DNA of 64,000 nt from Pseudonocardia sp. (GTDB lineage Bacteria; Actinomycetota; Actinomycetes; Mycobacteriales; Pseudonocardiaceae), in contig NZ_JAODNI010000090.1 of assembly GCF_025465255.1 (NCBI RefSeq), positions 1 to 64,000 of the forward strand, read 5' to 3'. The notes beneath the pieces are model-generated. The model was given only the letters and a program-made list of their open reading frames with translations. It was not told where the DNA came from and did not search any database. How positions within the stretch are numbered: position 1 is the first letter of the stretch; each line of letters begins with the position of its first letter. Made by a program: the position numbers and the translations under genes. This document shows, in pieces, positions 1 to 20,956 of the stretch.

Positions 1-271
1 CCCGCGCCCAGCCGATCCTCCCCCACCAGGAGGGACCACCAACCGGAAGCTCGCCGCCCACATCCCGGACACTGACTCTGGGCCGAAGAACTCGTCCCGG
101 TCTGTCGTGCTGTCCGTTCCTGGCGACCTGGAGAAAGTTACACGCCCTGATCCGGGCCAGTGAAAGGGGGGTGCCTTCTCGGCGTTTTCGCAGTTCAGAG
201 GCGGTTTCGGGGTCGATCCGGTTGCGGCGGCGGTGCAAGGCCCGCGGAGCGCGACCACCCGTCGCCCGGCC
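1..271. other. Left-edge segment with no gene recognised
   Basis: This stretch lies downstream of tyrS. No reading frame in it resembles a known protein and no tRNA or rRNA body is visible. In several actinomycetes a ribosomal RNA operon lies downstream of tyrS, so it could be the start of an rRNA leader, but I find no convincing promoter or processing signal to support that. Confidence 0.4.
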
Positions 272-1558
272 TCAGGGCTCGACGCGCACCCCGGCGAGGT
301 TCCGCTTGCCCCTGCGCACCACGAGCCAACGGTTCGCGAGGAGGTCCCCGGCGGTCGGCGTCCACTCCTCGTCCGGCACCTTCACGTTGTTCACGTAGGC
401 GCCGCCCTCCTTCACCGCCCGGCGTGCGGCGCCCCGGCTGTCCACCAGCCCGGTCGACAGCAGGAGGTCGACGATCGTCGGCTTCTCCTCGAGGCGGGTC
501 GTCGCGTTCGGGACCTCGGACATCGCGGCGTCGAGGGTTCCGGCATCCAGCCCAGCCAGCTCGCCGCGACCGAACAACGCCTGGCTCGCGGCGATCACCT
601 GCTCGGTCTGGTACTTGCCGTGCACGAGCGTCGTGAGCTCCTCGGCCAGCCGCTTCTGTGCGGAACGCAGGTGGGGGCGTTCGACGACGTCCCGCTCCAG
701 CGCCTCGATCTCCTCGCGCTCCAGGAAGGTGAACAGGCGCAGGTAACGGCCCACCTCGGCGTCCCCGACGTTCACGAAGTACTGGTACCAGGCGTACGGC
801 GACGTCATCTCCGGGTCCAGCCAGATGTTGCCGCCGCCCGTGGACTTGCCGAACTTGCGTCCCTCGGAGTCCGTGACGAGCGGCGTCGTCAGCGCGTGCA
901 CGCTCCCGGAGTCCACCCGCCGGACGAGCTCCACGCCGCCGACGATGTTCCCCCACTGGTCCGAGCCGCCGATCTGCAACCGGCAACCATGGCGCCGGTA
1001 GAGCTCGAGGTAGTCCTGGGACTGCAGGAGGAGGTAGCTGAACTCGGTGTAGGACAGCCCGTCGGACTCCAGGCGCCGCTTCACCGTCTCGCGGCCCAGC
1101 ATCACGTTGACGGAGAAGTGCTTGCCGACGTCCCGGAGGAAGTCCAGCACCCCCTGCCCGCCCGTCCAGTCCAGGTTGTTCGCCACCAGCGCGCCCGTCG
1201 GGGAGTCGTCGAACTCCACGAAGCGTTCGAGCTGCCCGCGGATGCGGTCCGACCAGTTCCGGACGACGTCCGCGCTGTTGAGGGTGCGCTCCCCCACGTC
1301 GCGCGGGTCGCCGATCATCCCGGTCGCCCCGCCGGCCAGCACGATCGGCCGCGCTCCCGCCTGCTGGAACCGCCGCAGTGTCAGGAGCGGGACGAGGTGT
1401 CCGGCGTGCAGGCTCGGGCCGGTCGGGTCGAAGCCCGAGTACAGCGTGAGCGGTTCGGGACCGTCGAGGTCCCGCCGGAGCGCGTCGCGGTCCGTGCTCT
1501 GCGCGATCAGGCCGCGCCAGTCCAGCTCGTCGAGGATGTGCGTGCTCACAGAATCCAT
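272..1558 (-). CDS. tyrS: Tyrosyl-tRNA synthetase
   Basis: Cytoplasmic class I synthetase that charges tRNA-Tyr with tyrosine. The 428-residue product has the full family length. The HIGH-type motif appears as HAGH (residues 51-54) and the KMSKS-type loop as KFGKS (235-239). A C-terminal S4-like RNA-binding domain follows (region around [21 protein letters not shown]). The ATG at 1558 is preferred because the product then begins [16 protein letters not shown], like homologues; an in-frame GTG at 1600 would lie inside the upstream hairpin. The mpg-tyrS order is conserved in mycobacteria, but here a siderophore-binding gene sits between them. No T-box leader is seen. Confidence 0.95.
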   Translation of the reverse strand: MDSVSTHILDELDWRGLIAQSTDRDALRRDLDGPEPLTLYSGFDPTGPSLHAGHLVPLLTLRRFQQAGARPIVLAGGATGMIGDPRDVGERTLNSADVVRNWSDRIRGQLERFVEFDDSPTGALVANNLDWTGGQGVLDFLRDVGKHFSVNVMLGRETVKRRLESDGLSYTEFSYLLLQSQDYLELYRRHGCRLQIGGSDQWGNIVGGVELVRRVDSGSVHALTTPLVTDSEGRKFGKSTGGGNIWLDPEMTSPYAWYQYFVNVGDAEVGRYLRLFTFLEREEIEALERDVVERPHLRSAQKRLAEELTTLVHGKYQTEQVIAASQALFGRGELAGLDAGTLDAAMSEVPNATTRLEEKPTIVDLLLSTGLVDSRGAARRAVKEGGAYVNNVKVPDEEWTPTAGDLLANRWLVVRRGKRNLAGVRVEP

Positions 1559-1574
1559 ACTCCCCGGTCGCGGA

Positions 1575-1608
1575 GACGGCCGGTGCCCCGGGTGGGACAC
1601 CGGCCGTC
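1575..1608 (-). terminator. Perfect 11-bp hairpin between the siderophore-binding gene and tyrS
   Basis: GACGGCCGGTG at 1575-1585 pairs perfectly with CACCGGCCGTC at 1598-1608 around a 12-nt loop. It lies 17 nt beyond the stop of the upstream lipoprotein gene and 16 nt before the tyrS ATG. It probably ends the iron-regulated transcript, which implies that tyrS is separately transcribed or reached by read-through. There is no U-tract, as is usual for high-GC actinomycetes. Confidence 0.55.
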
Positions 1609-1624
1609 CGGTCGGAGGTAGGCA

Positions 1625-2653
1625 TCAGCCGAGCGTGCCGGCCAGCTGACCCGGGAGCGTGTCCAGCACTGACGGCAGGCTCAGCACGCTGGAGAAGGAC
1701 AACGCGGCGGACGCCTGGTCGTCGAGCGTGACGACCCTGCCCTGCTGCACGTCCGTCAGGTTCGCGTAGCCGGGCAGGGACTGGAACGCCGTCCGCTCCG
1801 CCTCACTCGCGGTGATCAGCACCAGGACGTCCGCCTGGTTCAGCTTGCCGATCTCCTCGGTGGAGATCGTCGCGTAGAAGTTCCGGTCCGCCAGCCGGTC
1901 GAACTCGGCGGGGATGGTCATGCCGAGCGACTGGAGGAACCGGGCGCGCAGGTCCTGCGAACCCCACACGAAGAACGACGCGTTGTCCGCGGTGCTCGGC
2001 CGGACTCCGGCGGCGGCCTTACCCATGAGCGCCGGGTACTGCTGCTTCACCTGTGTGAACCGGGCTTCCAGGTCGCCGACCAGCTCCTCCGCCTCCGCGG
2101 ATCTCCCGAGCGCCTGCCCGGTGAGCCTGGTGGCGTCCTGCCACGGGGTGCCGTAGTCGATGAAGCCCTGCGGCGACGCGACCACGGGAGCGATCTTCGA
2201 GTACATGTCGTACTGCTCCTGCGTCAGGCCCGCCGAGATCCCGATGATCAGGTCCGGGCGCAGCGCCGCGATCGCCTCGGTGCCGACCTCGCCGACCGGC
2301 AGCACCGTCGGCGTCTGCCCCTGGAGCTTGTCCTGCGCCCACTCCCACGTCGCGGACGGCTTCTGCCCGGTGAACTCGCGGATCGCCACGGGAACGGTGC
2401 CGAGCGCGAGGATCGCGTCCTGGTCCGTGTACCCGAGGGAGACGACGCGCTGCGGGGCCGCCGGAATGGTCGTGCTGCCGTACTCGTGCGACACCGTCAC
2501 CGGGAAGGCGCCGCCGGCGGCTGCCGCGCCGGACGACGGGTCCGATCCGCTCGCACCCCCGTCCGAACCGCACGCGGCCAGTGCGAACGCGGCCACGAGG
2601 ACGAGGGACGAGGTCCTCAGAAGTCGGCGGATCGGCCGACGATCATTCTTCAC
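1625..2653 (-). CDS. Iron-siderophore ABC transporter substrate-binding lipoprotein (FepB/FecB family)
   Basis: Probable extracytoplasmic receptor that captures ferric siderophores for an ABC importer. The 342-residue product starts with a lipoprotein signal peptide (Arg-rich n-region, then LVLVAAFALAAC) with lipidation expected at Cys28. The body has the FepB/TroA-like fold pattern: PQRVVSLGYTDQDAILALG near residue 70, and ALRPDLIIG near 135. The start is GTG at 2653; no SD precedes it and a -10 element lies 7 nt upstream, so the mRNA is probably leaderless. No permease or ATPase gene is nearby, so it is an orphan binding protein relying on a transporter encoded elsewhere. An IdeR/DtxR-like box overlaps the promoter, which points to iron repression. 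Confidence 0.88.
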   Translation of the reverse strand: MKNDRRPIRRLLRTSSLVLVAAFALAACGSDGGASGSDPSSGAAAAGGAFPVTVSHEYGSTTIPAAPQRVVSLGYTDQDAILALGTVPVAIREFTGQKPSATWEWAQDKLQGQTPTVLPVGEVGTEAIAALRPDLIIGISAGLTQEQYDMYSKIAPVVASPQGFIDYGTPWQDATRLTGQALGRSAEAEELVGDLEARFTQVKQQYPALMGKAAAGVRPSTADNASFFVWGSQDLRARFLQSLGMTIPAEFDRLADRNFYATISTEEIGKLNQADVLVLITASEAERTAFQSLPGYANLTDVQQGRVVTLDDQASAALSFSSVLSLPSVLDTLPGQLAGTLG

Positions 2654-2663
2654 ATAGGTGAGG

Positions 2664-12214
<9,551 letters not shown>

Positions 12215-12215
12215 C

Positions 12216-12221
12216 TACCGT
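12216..12221 (+). promoter_or_regulatory. -10 element TACCGT for a leaderless lipoprotein mRNA
   Basis: TACCGT fits TANNNT and ends 6 nt before the GTG at 12228. No SD precedes that start. This spacing is what a leaderless actinomycete transcript needs. Confidence 0.45.
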
Positions 12222-12227
12222 CCGCCC

Positions 12228-12794
12228 GTGCGCCGAACACGCCCCCTCCGCGCGCTGAGCGGCGGTCTCCTCCTCGTGGTCCTGTCCACCGGGTGTGGCC
12301 GGGCGATCGCCGGGAACGCCGTCGCCGAGCCGCTTCCGACCGCGGGCACGACGGTGGCGGCGCCCGCCCGGACCAGCGGCCCCGTGCTGCTCGGCGACGC
12401 GGTCCGGGACGAGTGCCTGCTCGACGCCGCCGAGCTCGCCTCGCTGCTGGACGCCCCGGTCGATCCGCCGGAGAACGGCACGACCAGCCACGCCGACGGC
12501 ACCACGGCCCGCGGCTGCACCGCCGCCGCGAGGGAGGGCGACCCGCCGGCGCTCGCCGCGGTGAACGTCTACGGCGTCCGCGGCGGCGCACCGGCCGACG
12601 TGGTCCGCGCGGGTCTCGGGCGACGGGAGTTGTCCGAGGTGGGCGACGCGGCGGCGGTCGTCGACACCGCGAGCGGCCCGACGATGCAGATCGCCTCGCG
12701 GACCTATCTGATCACGATCGCGGTGGCCGAGCGGAGGCCGTCGGACGCGCAGTGGCGGGCCGCGGGCCGCGTGGCGCTGACGCGCCTGCCGTGA
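12228..12794 (+). CDS. Small secreted lipoprotein, function unknown
   Basis: The 188-residue product starts with an Arg-rich n-region, a hydrophobic stretch (LSGGLLLVVLSTGC) and a lipobox, with Cys23 as the lipidated residue. The mature part has DECLLDAAELASLLD, a central RGCTAAA cysteine and a C-terminal VALTRLP, a pattern resembling DUF3558-type actinobacterial lipoproteins; the assignment is tentative. The GTG at 12228 places the signal peptide at the N-terminus; an in-frame start at 12138 would add about 30 residues without signal character. The stop overlaps the GTG at 12791 that may start the next, damaged gene. Confidence 0.75.
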   Translation: MRRTRPLRALSGGLLLVVLSTGCGRAIAGNAVAEPLPTAGTTVAAPARTSGPVLLGDAVRDECLLDAAELASLLDAPVDPPENGTTSHADGTTARGCTAAAREGDPPALAAVNVYGVRGGAPADVVRAGLGRRELSEVGDAAAVVDTASGPTMQIASRTYLITIAVAERRPSDAQWRAAGRVALTRLP

Positions 12795-14713
12795 GCCGGC
12801 GCTCTCCGGCGCAGGCTCCCCTTCACCTCGTCGGCCGTAGTCACCCTGCTCGTCGGCCTGGCCACCGGCACGTTCTGGTCCGCGGCGGAGGACCGGAGCT
12901 GGTACCCCCAGGTCGCCTACGGGCTGCCGTCGTTCCTAGAAGGGCGCTGGTGGACGCTGCTGACCGGTCCCTTCCTGGCCGTCACCCCGCTCTCCGCCAT
13001 GGCGATGATCGGGAGCTTCGCCCTGCTCGTCGGCATCGGCGAGTGGCTGCTCGGCACTCGGCTCGCCGCCGCGGTCACGGTGGTGGGCCAGCTCGTCGGG
13101 GTCCTGGTCGCCGCAGGCTTCCTGCTCTCCGTGCGCGGCACCGGGTGGCGCTGGGCCGTCGACCTGTCCCAACGCCTCGACATGGGGTTCTCGGCGGGGG
13201 CCATGGCCGTCCTCGCGGTCGCCTCGGCCGTCCTGCGGCCGCCGTGGCGGCTCCGCGTCCGTCTCCTCCTCGGCCTCTACGTGATCGTCTCCGTCGTCTA
13301 TCTCGGATCGCTGGCCGATTTCGAGCACTTCTTGGTCGTCGCTCTCGGGCTGGCCGCCGGGCCACGGCTGACCCGCCACCTCGGCGTCCGGGAGCCGGGC
13401 CGGCCCAGCAGGCGCGAGTGGCGGCTGCTCGCGGTCGGCGGGCTGGTGCTGATCGTGGTCGGGACGGCGCTGAGCTACTTCCTGCCGAGCGACGGGCCGC
13501 TGGGCGACACCGGCGACGCGGGGAACTCGCTGATCGACGTCGCGACCGTCGTGGTGCTCGGGGCCCTGCTGGTCAACGGGATCCGGAAGGGCCACCGGGT
13601 CGCCTGGCGGTGGGCGGTCGGGCTCTCCGCGCTCAACCTCGTGCTCGGGTTGCTGGTCCTCGTCCTGGCGATCGTCATCGCGGTGCTGAAGCCGGTCGAC
13701 GCCCGCCTGGACCTGAGCTCGACGTTCGTGGCGGACCGGTTGATCTGGGTGGCGCTGCTGGTCGTGCTCGTCGCCGGTAGCGCGGCGTTCCGCGTCCCGT
13801 CGCGGCGCAAGCGGCGCGGCACCGGCACCGGCACCGATCGGGACACCGCCGTGGACCTGCTGCAGCAGCACGGCGGCAGCACGGTCTCCTGGATGGCGAC
13901 CTGGCCCGAGAACCGGTACTTCGGCACCGACGACGGGCGGTCGTGCCAGGCCTGGCAGGCCCACGCCGGCGTCGCGATCGGGCTGGGGGAAGCGATCGGT
14001 CCGCCGGAGGACCGGGCCGCGGCGCTGCGGGAGTTCGCGCGCAGCAGCGAGATGTCCGGGCTGGTCCCGTGCGTGTTCTCCGCCTCCGACGCGACGGCCC
14101 GCGAGGCCCGGGAGGCGGGCTGGCTCACCGTCCAGATCGCCGAGGACACCCTGGTGGACCTGCCCGACCTGGAGTTCCGCGGCAAGGCCTGGCAGGACGT
14201 CCGCTCGGCGGGATCGACGAGGCGCTCGACCCCCAGGTCCGTGTCGGGCTCGCCGAGGACGCGGACGGTGTGATCCAGGGCGTCACGTCGTGGCTGCCGG
14301 TCCACGCCCCGGGAGGCGCCGTCCGCGGATGGACCCTGGACGTCATGCGGCGCCGGGACGACGGCGCCTTCCGCCCGGTGGTCGAGTTCCTGATCGCGTC
14401 CAGTTGCCTGGCGTTCAAGGACGACGGCGCCACCGGGGTCTCGCTGTCCGGCGCGCCGCTGGCCAGGACCGGGAAGGGCGAGGTCGCCGCGGCGCTGGAC
14501 CGGCTGCTCGACACCCTGGGCGCCCGGCTCGAGCCGCTCTACGGGTTCTGCTCGCTGCACTCGTTCAAGGCGAAGTTCCAGCCACGCTACGAGCCGATGC
14601 ACCTGCTCTACCGGGACGAGGCAGACCTCCCGCGCATCGGCCTCGCGCTCACGAAGGCGTACCTGCCCGACACCTCGGTGCGGGAGCTGCTGCAGCTCGT
14701 CCGTTCCGGCTGA
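12791..14713 (+). pseudogene. DUF2156 / lysyl-phosphatidylglycerol synthase-like membrane protein, disrupted
   Basis: The remnant has an N-terminal polytopic membrane region (about 12830-13790) and a cytosolic DUF2156 aminoacyl-transferase domain (STVSWMATWPENRYF onward). Such proteins add lysine or alanine to phosphatidylglycerol, lowering membrane charge. Reading is open from about 12795 but lacks an ATG/GTG until 12999; a GTG at 12791 is in another frame. At 14200-14206 the text jumps from FRGKAWQDVRS in one frame to LGGIDEALDPQVRVGL in another; homologues normally have several tens of residues between these blocks, so an out-of-frame internal deletion is likely. The C-terminal part (GVTSWLPVH, TLDVMRRR, FLIASS, YLPDTS) is otherwise intact to 14713. 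In mycobacteria the LysX gene lies near infC. Confidence 0.75.
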
Positions 14714-14741
14714 TCGGCGCGCTCCGGGAACAGGACCGGGT

Positions 14742-14757
14742 GGTTGATTGTTCAACC
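14742..14757. promoter_or_regulatory. Perfect palindrome GGTTGA-TTGT-TCAACC, likely MarR/TetR-type operator
   Basis: A perfect 6-4-6 inverted repeat lies 4 nt before the chosen GTG of the flavin oxidoreductase gene. TTGA-N4-TCAA cores are typical of MarR-family sites. No MarR or TetR gene is adjacent, so the regulator would act in trans. It also makes the in-frame TTG at 14744, inside the palindrome, an unlikely start. Confidence 0.5.
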
Positions 14758-14761
14758 GGGC

Positions 14762-15790
14762 GTGGAACTGGGCGTGTACACCTTCGCGGACATCGATCCC
14801 ACCGGCGCGGGTGTCGGTCCCGCACAGCGGGTGCGGGAGGTCGTCGAGGAGATCGAGCTGGCGGACCAGGTGGGACTCGACGTCTACGGCGTCGGCGAGC
14901 ACCACCGCGCGGACTACGCCGCGTCCGTCCCGGCGATGATCCTCGCCGCGGCCGCGGAACGGACCGAGCGCATCCGCCTGACCAGCGCGGTCACCGTGCT
15001 GTCCTCGGACGACCCGGTGCGGGTGTTCCAGCAGTTCGCCACGCTCGACCTGCTGTCCGAGGGTCGTGCCGAGATCATGGCCGGCCGCGGGTCGTTCACC
15101 GAGTCGTTTCCCCTGTTCGGTCACGACCTCGCCGACTACGACGAGCTGTTCGCCGAGAAGCTGGACCTGCTCCTCGCCCTGCGGGCCGACGGGCGGGTGA
15201 CCTGGTCCGGAAAGCATCGCCCCGCACTCACCGACCAGCCCGTCTTCCCGCGCCCGGTCCAGGACCCGCTGCCAGTGTGGGTCGCCGTCGGCGGCAATCC
15301 GCAGTCCGTGGTGCGCGCCGGGCTGCTGGGCCTGCCGATGGCGCTCGCGATCATCGGCGGCATGCCGGAACGGTTCGCCCCGCTCGCGGACCTGCACCGC
15401 CGCGCCCTCGCCGAGGGCGGACACGGGCAGGCACCGCTGAGCCTCAACCTGCACGGCTTCGTCGCCGACGACGCGGCGCGGGCGGCGGACATCTACTATC
15501 CCGCCCACTCCGGGGTGATGAACCGCATCGGGCAGGAGCGCGGCTGGGGCCCCACCTCCCGCGCGGCGTTCGAGGCGATGACCGGACTGCGGGGCGCGTA
15601 CGTCGTCGGGGACCCGGGGCTGGTCGCGGAGAAGATCCTCTTCCAGCACGAGCTGTTCGGCCACGACCGCACGCTGCTGCAGTTCCCGATCGGTGAAGTG
15701 CCGCACGCCGACGTCATGCGGGCGATCGAGCTGCTCGGGACGAAGGTCGCGCCGCTGGTGCGGTCGGAGATCGCGCAACGCGCCGGCTGA
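14762..15790 (+). CDS. LLM-class (luciferase-like) flavin-dependent oxidoreductase
   Basis: TIM-barrel monooxygenase or reductase using reduced FMN or F420. The 342-residue product begins [15 protein letters not shown], then [25 protein letters not shown], a family hallmark, [40 protein letters not shown] split over the barrel, and [10 protein letters not shown]. The substrate cannot be inferred. The GTG at 14762 is chosen because homologues start at this point; an in-frame TTG 18 nt upstream lies in a palindrome. No SD is visible. The genes on both sides do not suggest a pathway. Confidence 0.85.
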   Translation: MELGVYTFADIDPTGAGVGPAQRVREVVEEIELADQVGLDVYGVGEHHRADYAASVPAMILAAAAERTERIRLTSAVTVLSSDDPVRVFQQFATLDLLSEGRAEIMAGRGSFTESFPLFGHDLADYDELFAEKLDLLLALRADGRVTWSGKHRPALTDQPVFPRPVQDPLPVWVAVGGNPQSVVRAGLLGLPMALAIIGGMPERFAPLADLHRRALAEGGHGQAPLSLNLHGFVADDAARAADIYYPAHSGVMNRIGQERGWGPTSRAAFEAMTGLRGAYVVGDPGLVAEKILFQHELFGHDRTLLQFPIGEVPHADVMRAIELLGTKVAPLVRSEIAQRAG

Positions 15791-15798
15791 CCCGGCAC

Positions 15799-15804
15799 TA
15801 GGCT
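15799..15804 (+). promoter_or_regulatory. -10 element TAGGCT for a leaderless mRNA
   Basis: TAGGCT ends 6 nt before the ATG at 15811, which has no SD. It implies that the channel gene is transcribed from its own promoter in the 20-nt gap after the oxidoreductase gene. Confidence 0.45.
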
Positions 15805-15810
15805 CCGCAC

Positions 15811-16512
15811 ATGGCTGACGCGCCCGTGGAGCCGGACCTGAGCGCCGTCGCGAGCCCCCCGTCGGGCGTCCCTGCCGCGGAGGACTACGGCGCGGAGGAC
15901 TACGGCTCGACCGAGCGGGGCGCGGCGGAACGTCTGGCGTTCTTCTCCGACGCGGTGGTCGCGATCGCGATCACCCTCCTGGCGATCGAGCTGCGGGTGC
16001 CGCAGGGCGACTCGGTGGTCGAGCTCGCCGCGGGCTTCGCCGCGAACTGGAACCAGTACCTCACCTTCCTGATCAGCTTCGCGGTGATCGCCCGGCACTG
16101 GACCCTCCACCACCGGGTGTTCCGCTACGTCGGCCGGGCCTCGACCGGCGTCATCTGGCTGAACATGGGATGGCTGCTGCTGATCGTGGTCACCCCGTTC
16201 CTGACCCGGGTGATCGAGGAGGGGCACCTCGACCTCGCCCGCTTCGGCCTTTACGCGCTCGCCCAGTCCCTGCAGGTCTGCGTGTTCGCGCTGATCGTGG
16301 CCGTGGTCGCCCACCAGCGGGCGTTCGTTCCCGGCACCCCGGAGCACCTGCGCCGCCGGGGCTGGGTCCTCTCCGTGGTCACCGGGCTCGGCTTTCTGAT
16401 CTCGATCCCGCTGTTCCCGCTGCTGGGCGCATGGGCGTTCGCCGTCTGGGCCATGATCCCGGCGGTGCTCGGCCGGATCCTCGCGGCGACGGGCGTCGTC
16501 GGCCGCAGCTGA
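15811..16512 (+). CDS. TMEM175-family (DUF1211) membrane protein, putative potassium channel
   Basis: The 233-residue product has a hydrophilic acidic N-terminus of about 45 residues, then the family signature FFSDAVVAIAITLLAIELRVP in the first membrane helix, followed by about five further helices. Bacterial TMEM175 proteins form tetrameric K+ leak channels, and the FSD motif lines the filter-forming helix; transport here is inferred from family only. It lies convergent to pheT with an 8-nt gap. Confidence 0.8.
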   Translation: MADAPVEPDLSAVASPPSGVPAAEDYGAEDYGSTERGAAERLAFFSDAVVAIAITLLAIELRVPQGDSVVELAAGFAANWNQYLTFLISFAVIARHWTLHHRVFRYVGRASTGVIWLNMGWLLLIVVTPFLTRVIEEGHLDLARFGLYALAQSLQVCVFALIVAVVAHQRAFVPGTPEHLRRRGWVLSVVTGLGFLISIPLFPLLGAWAFAVWAMIPAVLGRILAATGVVGRS

Positions 16513-16519
16513 ACCGCGG

Positions 16520-19018
16520 TCAGCGCAGGACGGCCCCGCAGCGTTCCGCCGCGACGGCGATCGCCGCGTCCCGCGCCGCGTTCGCCTCCTCGTTGGTGAG
16601 GGTCCGGTCGGCGGCGCGGAAGCGCAGGGAGAAGGCGAGCGAGCGGTTGCCCTCGCCGACCTGGTCCCCGGTGTAGACGTCGAAGAGCCGGACGTCCTCC
16701 AGCAGGTCCCCGCCGCCGACGGTCAGCGCGGACGCCACCTCGGCGGCGGGCACGTCGTCCGCGGTCACCAGCGCGACGTCGACCGTGACCGGCGGATACG
16801 GCGAGACGCGCGGCGCCGGGCGGCGGTCCTGCAGCGGGATCGCGTCCAGGTCCAGCTCCATCGCGCAGGTCCGCGGCGGCAGCCCGAGGGCCTCGACGAC
16901 CTTGGGGTGCAGCTCGCCGGCGTGCCCGACGACCCACTCCCCCACCCGCAGCGCGGCGCAGCGGCCCGGGTGCCACGGCGCGAGCGCCGCCTTCGTCACC
17001 CGCAGTTCGACGCCCGCGACGGCGCCGACCAGCCGGCCCGCCTCGATCGCGTCCGCCCAGCCGGCCTGCCGGCCACGTCCCCACCAGCCGAGCGGCTCGC
17101 GGTTCCCGGCCAGCACGGCACCGGCGTGCCGCGGCTGCGCCGGCAGAGCCGCCTCGATCATGGCGATCTCGGCGTCCGACGGCCGCTCGGTAACGCCCGG
17201 GTCCGGCATCGGCACCTGCTGTGCGTGCGGCAGCACGACCTGGCCGATCTGGAAGAGCGCCAGGTCGTCGAACCCGCGCGCCTTGTTCCGGACCAGCGTC
17301 TCGAGCAGCCCGGGCAGCAGGGTCGTGGTGAGCCTGGGCCGGTCCGCGTCGAGCGGGTTGAGGACCTTCACCGTCCTGCGGCGGACGTCGCCGGCGTCGA
17401 GACCCAGCGCGTCCCACACCGCGTCGCCGACGAACGGGAACGGCTCGACCTCGACGAACCCGGCCTCGGCGAGCGTGCGGGACACCGCGCGGGTCCGGAC
17501 CTGCGCCGGGGTGAGTCCGCGGCCTGCGGGCGCGGCGGGCAGCGTCGACGGGATCGTCTCGTAGCCCTCGAGCCGCAGCACCTCCTCGACGAGGTCCGCC
17601 GGGGAGTCCAGGTCCGGCCGCCAGGACGGCGGCGTCGCGACCACGACGCCGCGGCCGTCCGCGCCGGTCTCGAGCTCGACGGTGCAGCCGACCTGGGTCA
17701 GCCGCTGCACCGTGACACCGCGGTCGTACGTGACGCCCGCGGTCCGGTCCGGCAGGTCCAGTGCCATCCGGACGGGCGGGAGCACCGGAGCGGCGCCCAC
17801 GTCCGTGCGGCCGGGCTCGACGGTGCCGCCGCCGTACTCGGCGAGCAGCCTCGCGGCGCGCTCGGCGGCGATCGGCGGAAGCTGCGGGTCCACGGCCCGC
17901 TCGAACCGCTTGGACGCCTCGCTGGGCAGCTTGTGCCGGCGCGCGGACCGGGCGATCGAGGTCGGCTGGAAATGCGCGGCCTCGATGACCACGTCGACGG
18001 TGCCCTCGGCGGACTCGGGGATCTCGGTGGAGGCCCCGCCCATGACCCCCGCGAGGGCGATCGGGCCGGAGTCGTCCGTGATCACCAGGTCGTCCGGGTC
18101 CAGGGTGCGCTCGACGTCGTCGAGGGTGCGGAGCTTCTCGCCCTTCGCGGCCCGGCGCACGACGATCTCGCCCCGCAACCGGGTGGCGTCGAACGCGTGC
18201 AGCGGCTGGCCGAGATCCAGCATCACGAAGTTCGTGACGTCGACGGTCAGCGAGATCGGGCGCATCCCGGCGGCGAGCAGCCGGCGCTGCATCCACCACG
18301 GCGTCGGGGCCGAGGCGTCGACGCCCGAGACGCGCCGGGCGACGTACCGCGGGCAGCCCACCGGGTCGTCGATCCGGACGGGCCAGGAGTCGGTCTTCTC
18401 CTCCGGCACCTCGGCGCGGAGCGCCGGGTCCGTGTAGTCCTCGTCCAGGGACGCCGCGAGCTCGCGCGCGATCCCGCGGACGGCGAAGCAGTAGCCGCGG
18501 TCCGGCGTGATGGCCAGCTCGATCACCGGGTCGTCCAGGCCGAGGACCGGCAGGGCGTCGTCGCCGGGCTCGGCGGAGCCGGGCGGCAGCACGAGGATGC
18601 CGCTGTGGTCCGCGCCGAGGCCGAGCTCCTTGGCCGAGGCGATCATGCCGTCGGAGACGTGGTCGTAGGTCTTCCGCGCGGCGATCGGGAACGGACCGGG
18701 CAGCACGGCGCCGGGCAGGGCGGCGACGATCAGGTCCCCGACGGCGAAGTTCCGTGCGCCGCAGACGATCCCGCGCCGCACCGGGGTGCCGTCCGGGCCG
18801 GGGCCGAACTCGACCTGGCAGTACCGGATCGGCTTCTTGAAGCCCGTGAGCTCCTCGATCTCGGCGACGCGCCCGACGGTCAGCGGCCCGGTGACGTCCG
18901 GCGTGCCGTGGATCTCCTCGACCTCGAGCCCGACGCGTACGAACGCGTCCGCCACGGCGTCGACGTCCGACGGGACGGACGCGACGTGGTCGGCGAGCCA
19001 GGACAGGGGGACGCGCAC
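16520..19018 (-). CDS. pheT: Phenylalanyl-tRNA synthetase beta chain
   Basis: Large subunit of the alpha2-beta2 enzyme charging tRNA-Phe. The 832-residue product has the EMAP-II-like tRNA-binding domain near residues 40-155, B3/B4 editing and B5 domains, and a C-terminal FDX-ACB anticodon-binding domain (PRVSPYPPVTVDVALVT). The GTG start at 19018 is preceded by an SD (GAGGAG) and gives MRVPLSWLADHV, as in homologues. It lies 34 nt after pheS in the same operon. Confidence 0.96.
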   Translation of the reverse strand: MRVPLSWLADHVASVPSDVDAVADAFVRVGLEVEEIHGTPDVTGPLTVGRVAEIEELTGFKKPIRYCQVEFGPGPDGTPVRRGIVCGARNFAVGDLIVAALPGAVLPGPFPIAARKTYDHVSDGMIASAKELGLGADHSGILVLPPGSAEPGDDALPVLGLDDPVIELAITPDRGYCFAVRGIARELAASLDEDYTDPALRAEVPEEKTDSWPVRIDDPVGCPRYVARRVSGVDASAPTPWWMQRRLLAAGMRPISLTVDVTNFVMLDLGQPLHAFDATRLRGEIVVRRAAKGEKLRTLDDVERTLDPDDLVITDDSGPIALAGVMGGASTEIPESAEGTVDVVIEAAHFQPTSIARSARRHKLPSEASKRFERAVDPQLPPIAAERAARLLAEYGGGTVEPGRTDVGAAPVLPPVRMALDLPDRTAGVTYDRGVTVQRLTQVGCTVELETGADGRGVVVATPPSWRPDLDSPADLVEEVLRLEGYETIPSTLPAAPAGRGLTPAQVRTRAVSRTLAEAGFVEVEPFPFVGDAVWDALGLDAGDVRRRTVKVLNPLDADRPRLTTTLLPGLLETLVRNKARGFDDLALFQIGQVVLPHAQQVPMPDPGVTERPSDAEIAMIEAALPAQPRHAGAVLAGNREPLGWWGRGRQAGWADAIEAGRLVGAVAGVELRVTKAALAPWHPGRCAALRVGEWVVGHAGELHPKVVEALGLPPRTCAMELDLDAIPLQDRRPAPRVSPYPPVTVDVALVTADDVPAAEVASALTVGGGDLLEDVRLFDVYTGDQVGEGNRSLAFSLRFRAADRTLTNEEANAARDAAIAVAAERCGAVLR

Positions 19019-19052
19019 GGGCTTACTCCTCGACTGTGTTACGTGAGAAAGG

Positions 19053-20952
<1,900 letters not shown>

Positions 20953-20956
20953 CTGA

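Noticed and set aside
1..271. rRNA operon leader at the left edge
   Set aside because: Plausible from gene order in other actinomycetes, but no recognisable promoter, box B/A antitermination site or 16S start is in the window.
1559..1624. T-box leader before tyrS
   Set aside because: The gap is only 66 nt and holds one hairpin but no T-box sequence or anticodon loop. T-boxes need far more space.
12293..13780. Plus-strand frame overlapping the lipoprotein and the membrane gene
   Set aside because: Arg/Gly-rich antisense-like composition. The hydrophobic helices and DUF2156 motifs are in another frame.
14744..14761. In-frame TTG start for the luciferase-like gene
   Set aside because: It lies within the operator-like palindrome and gives residues not matching the family N-terminus.
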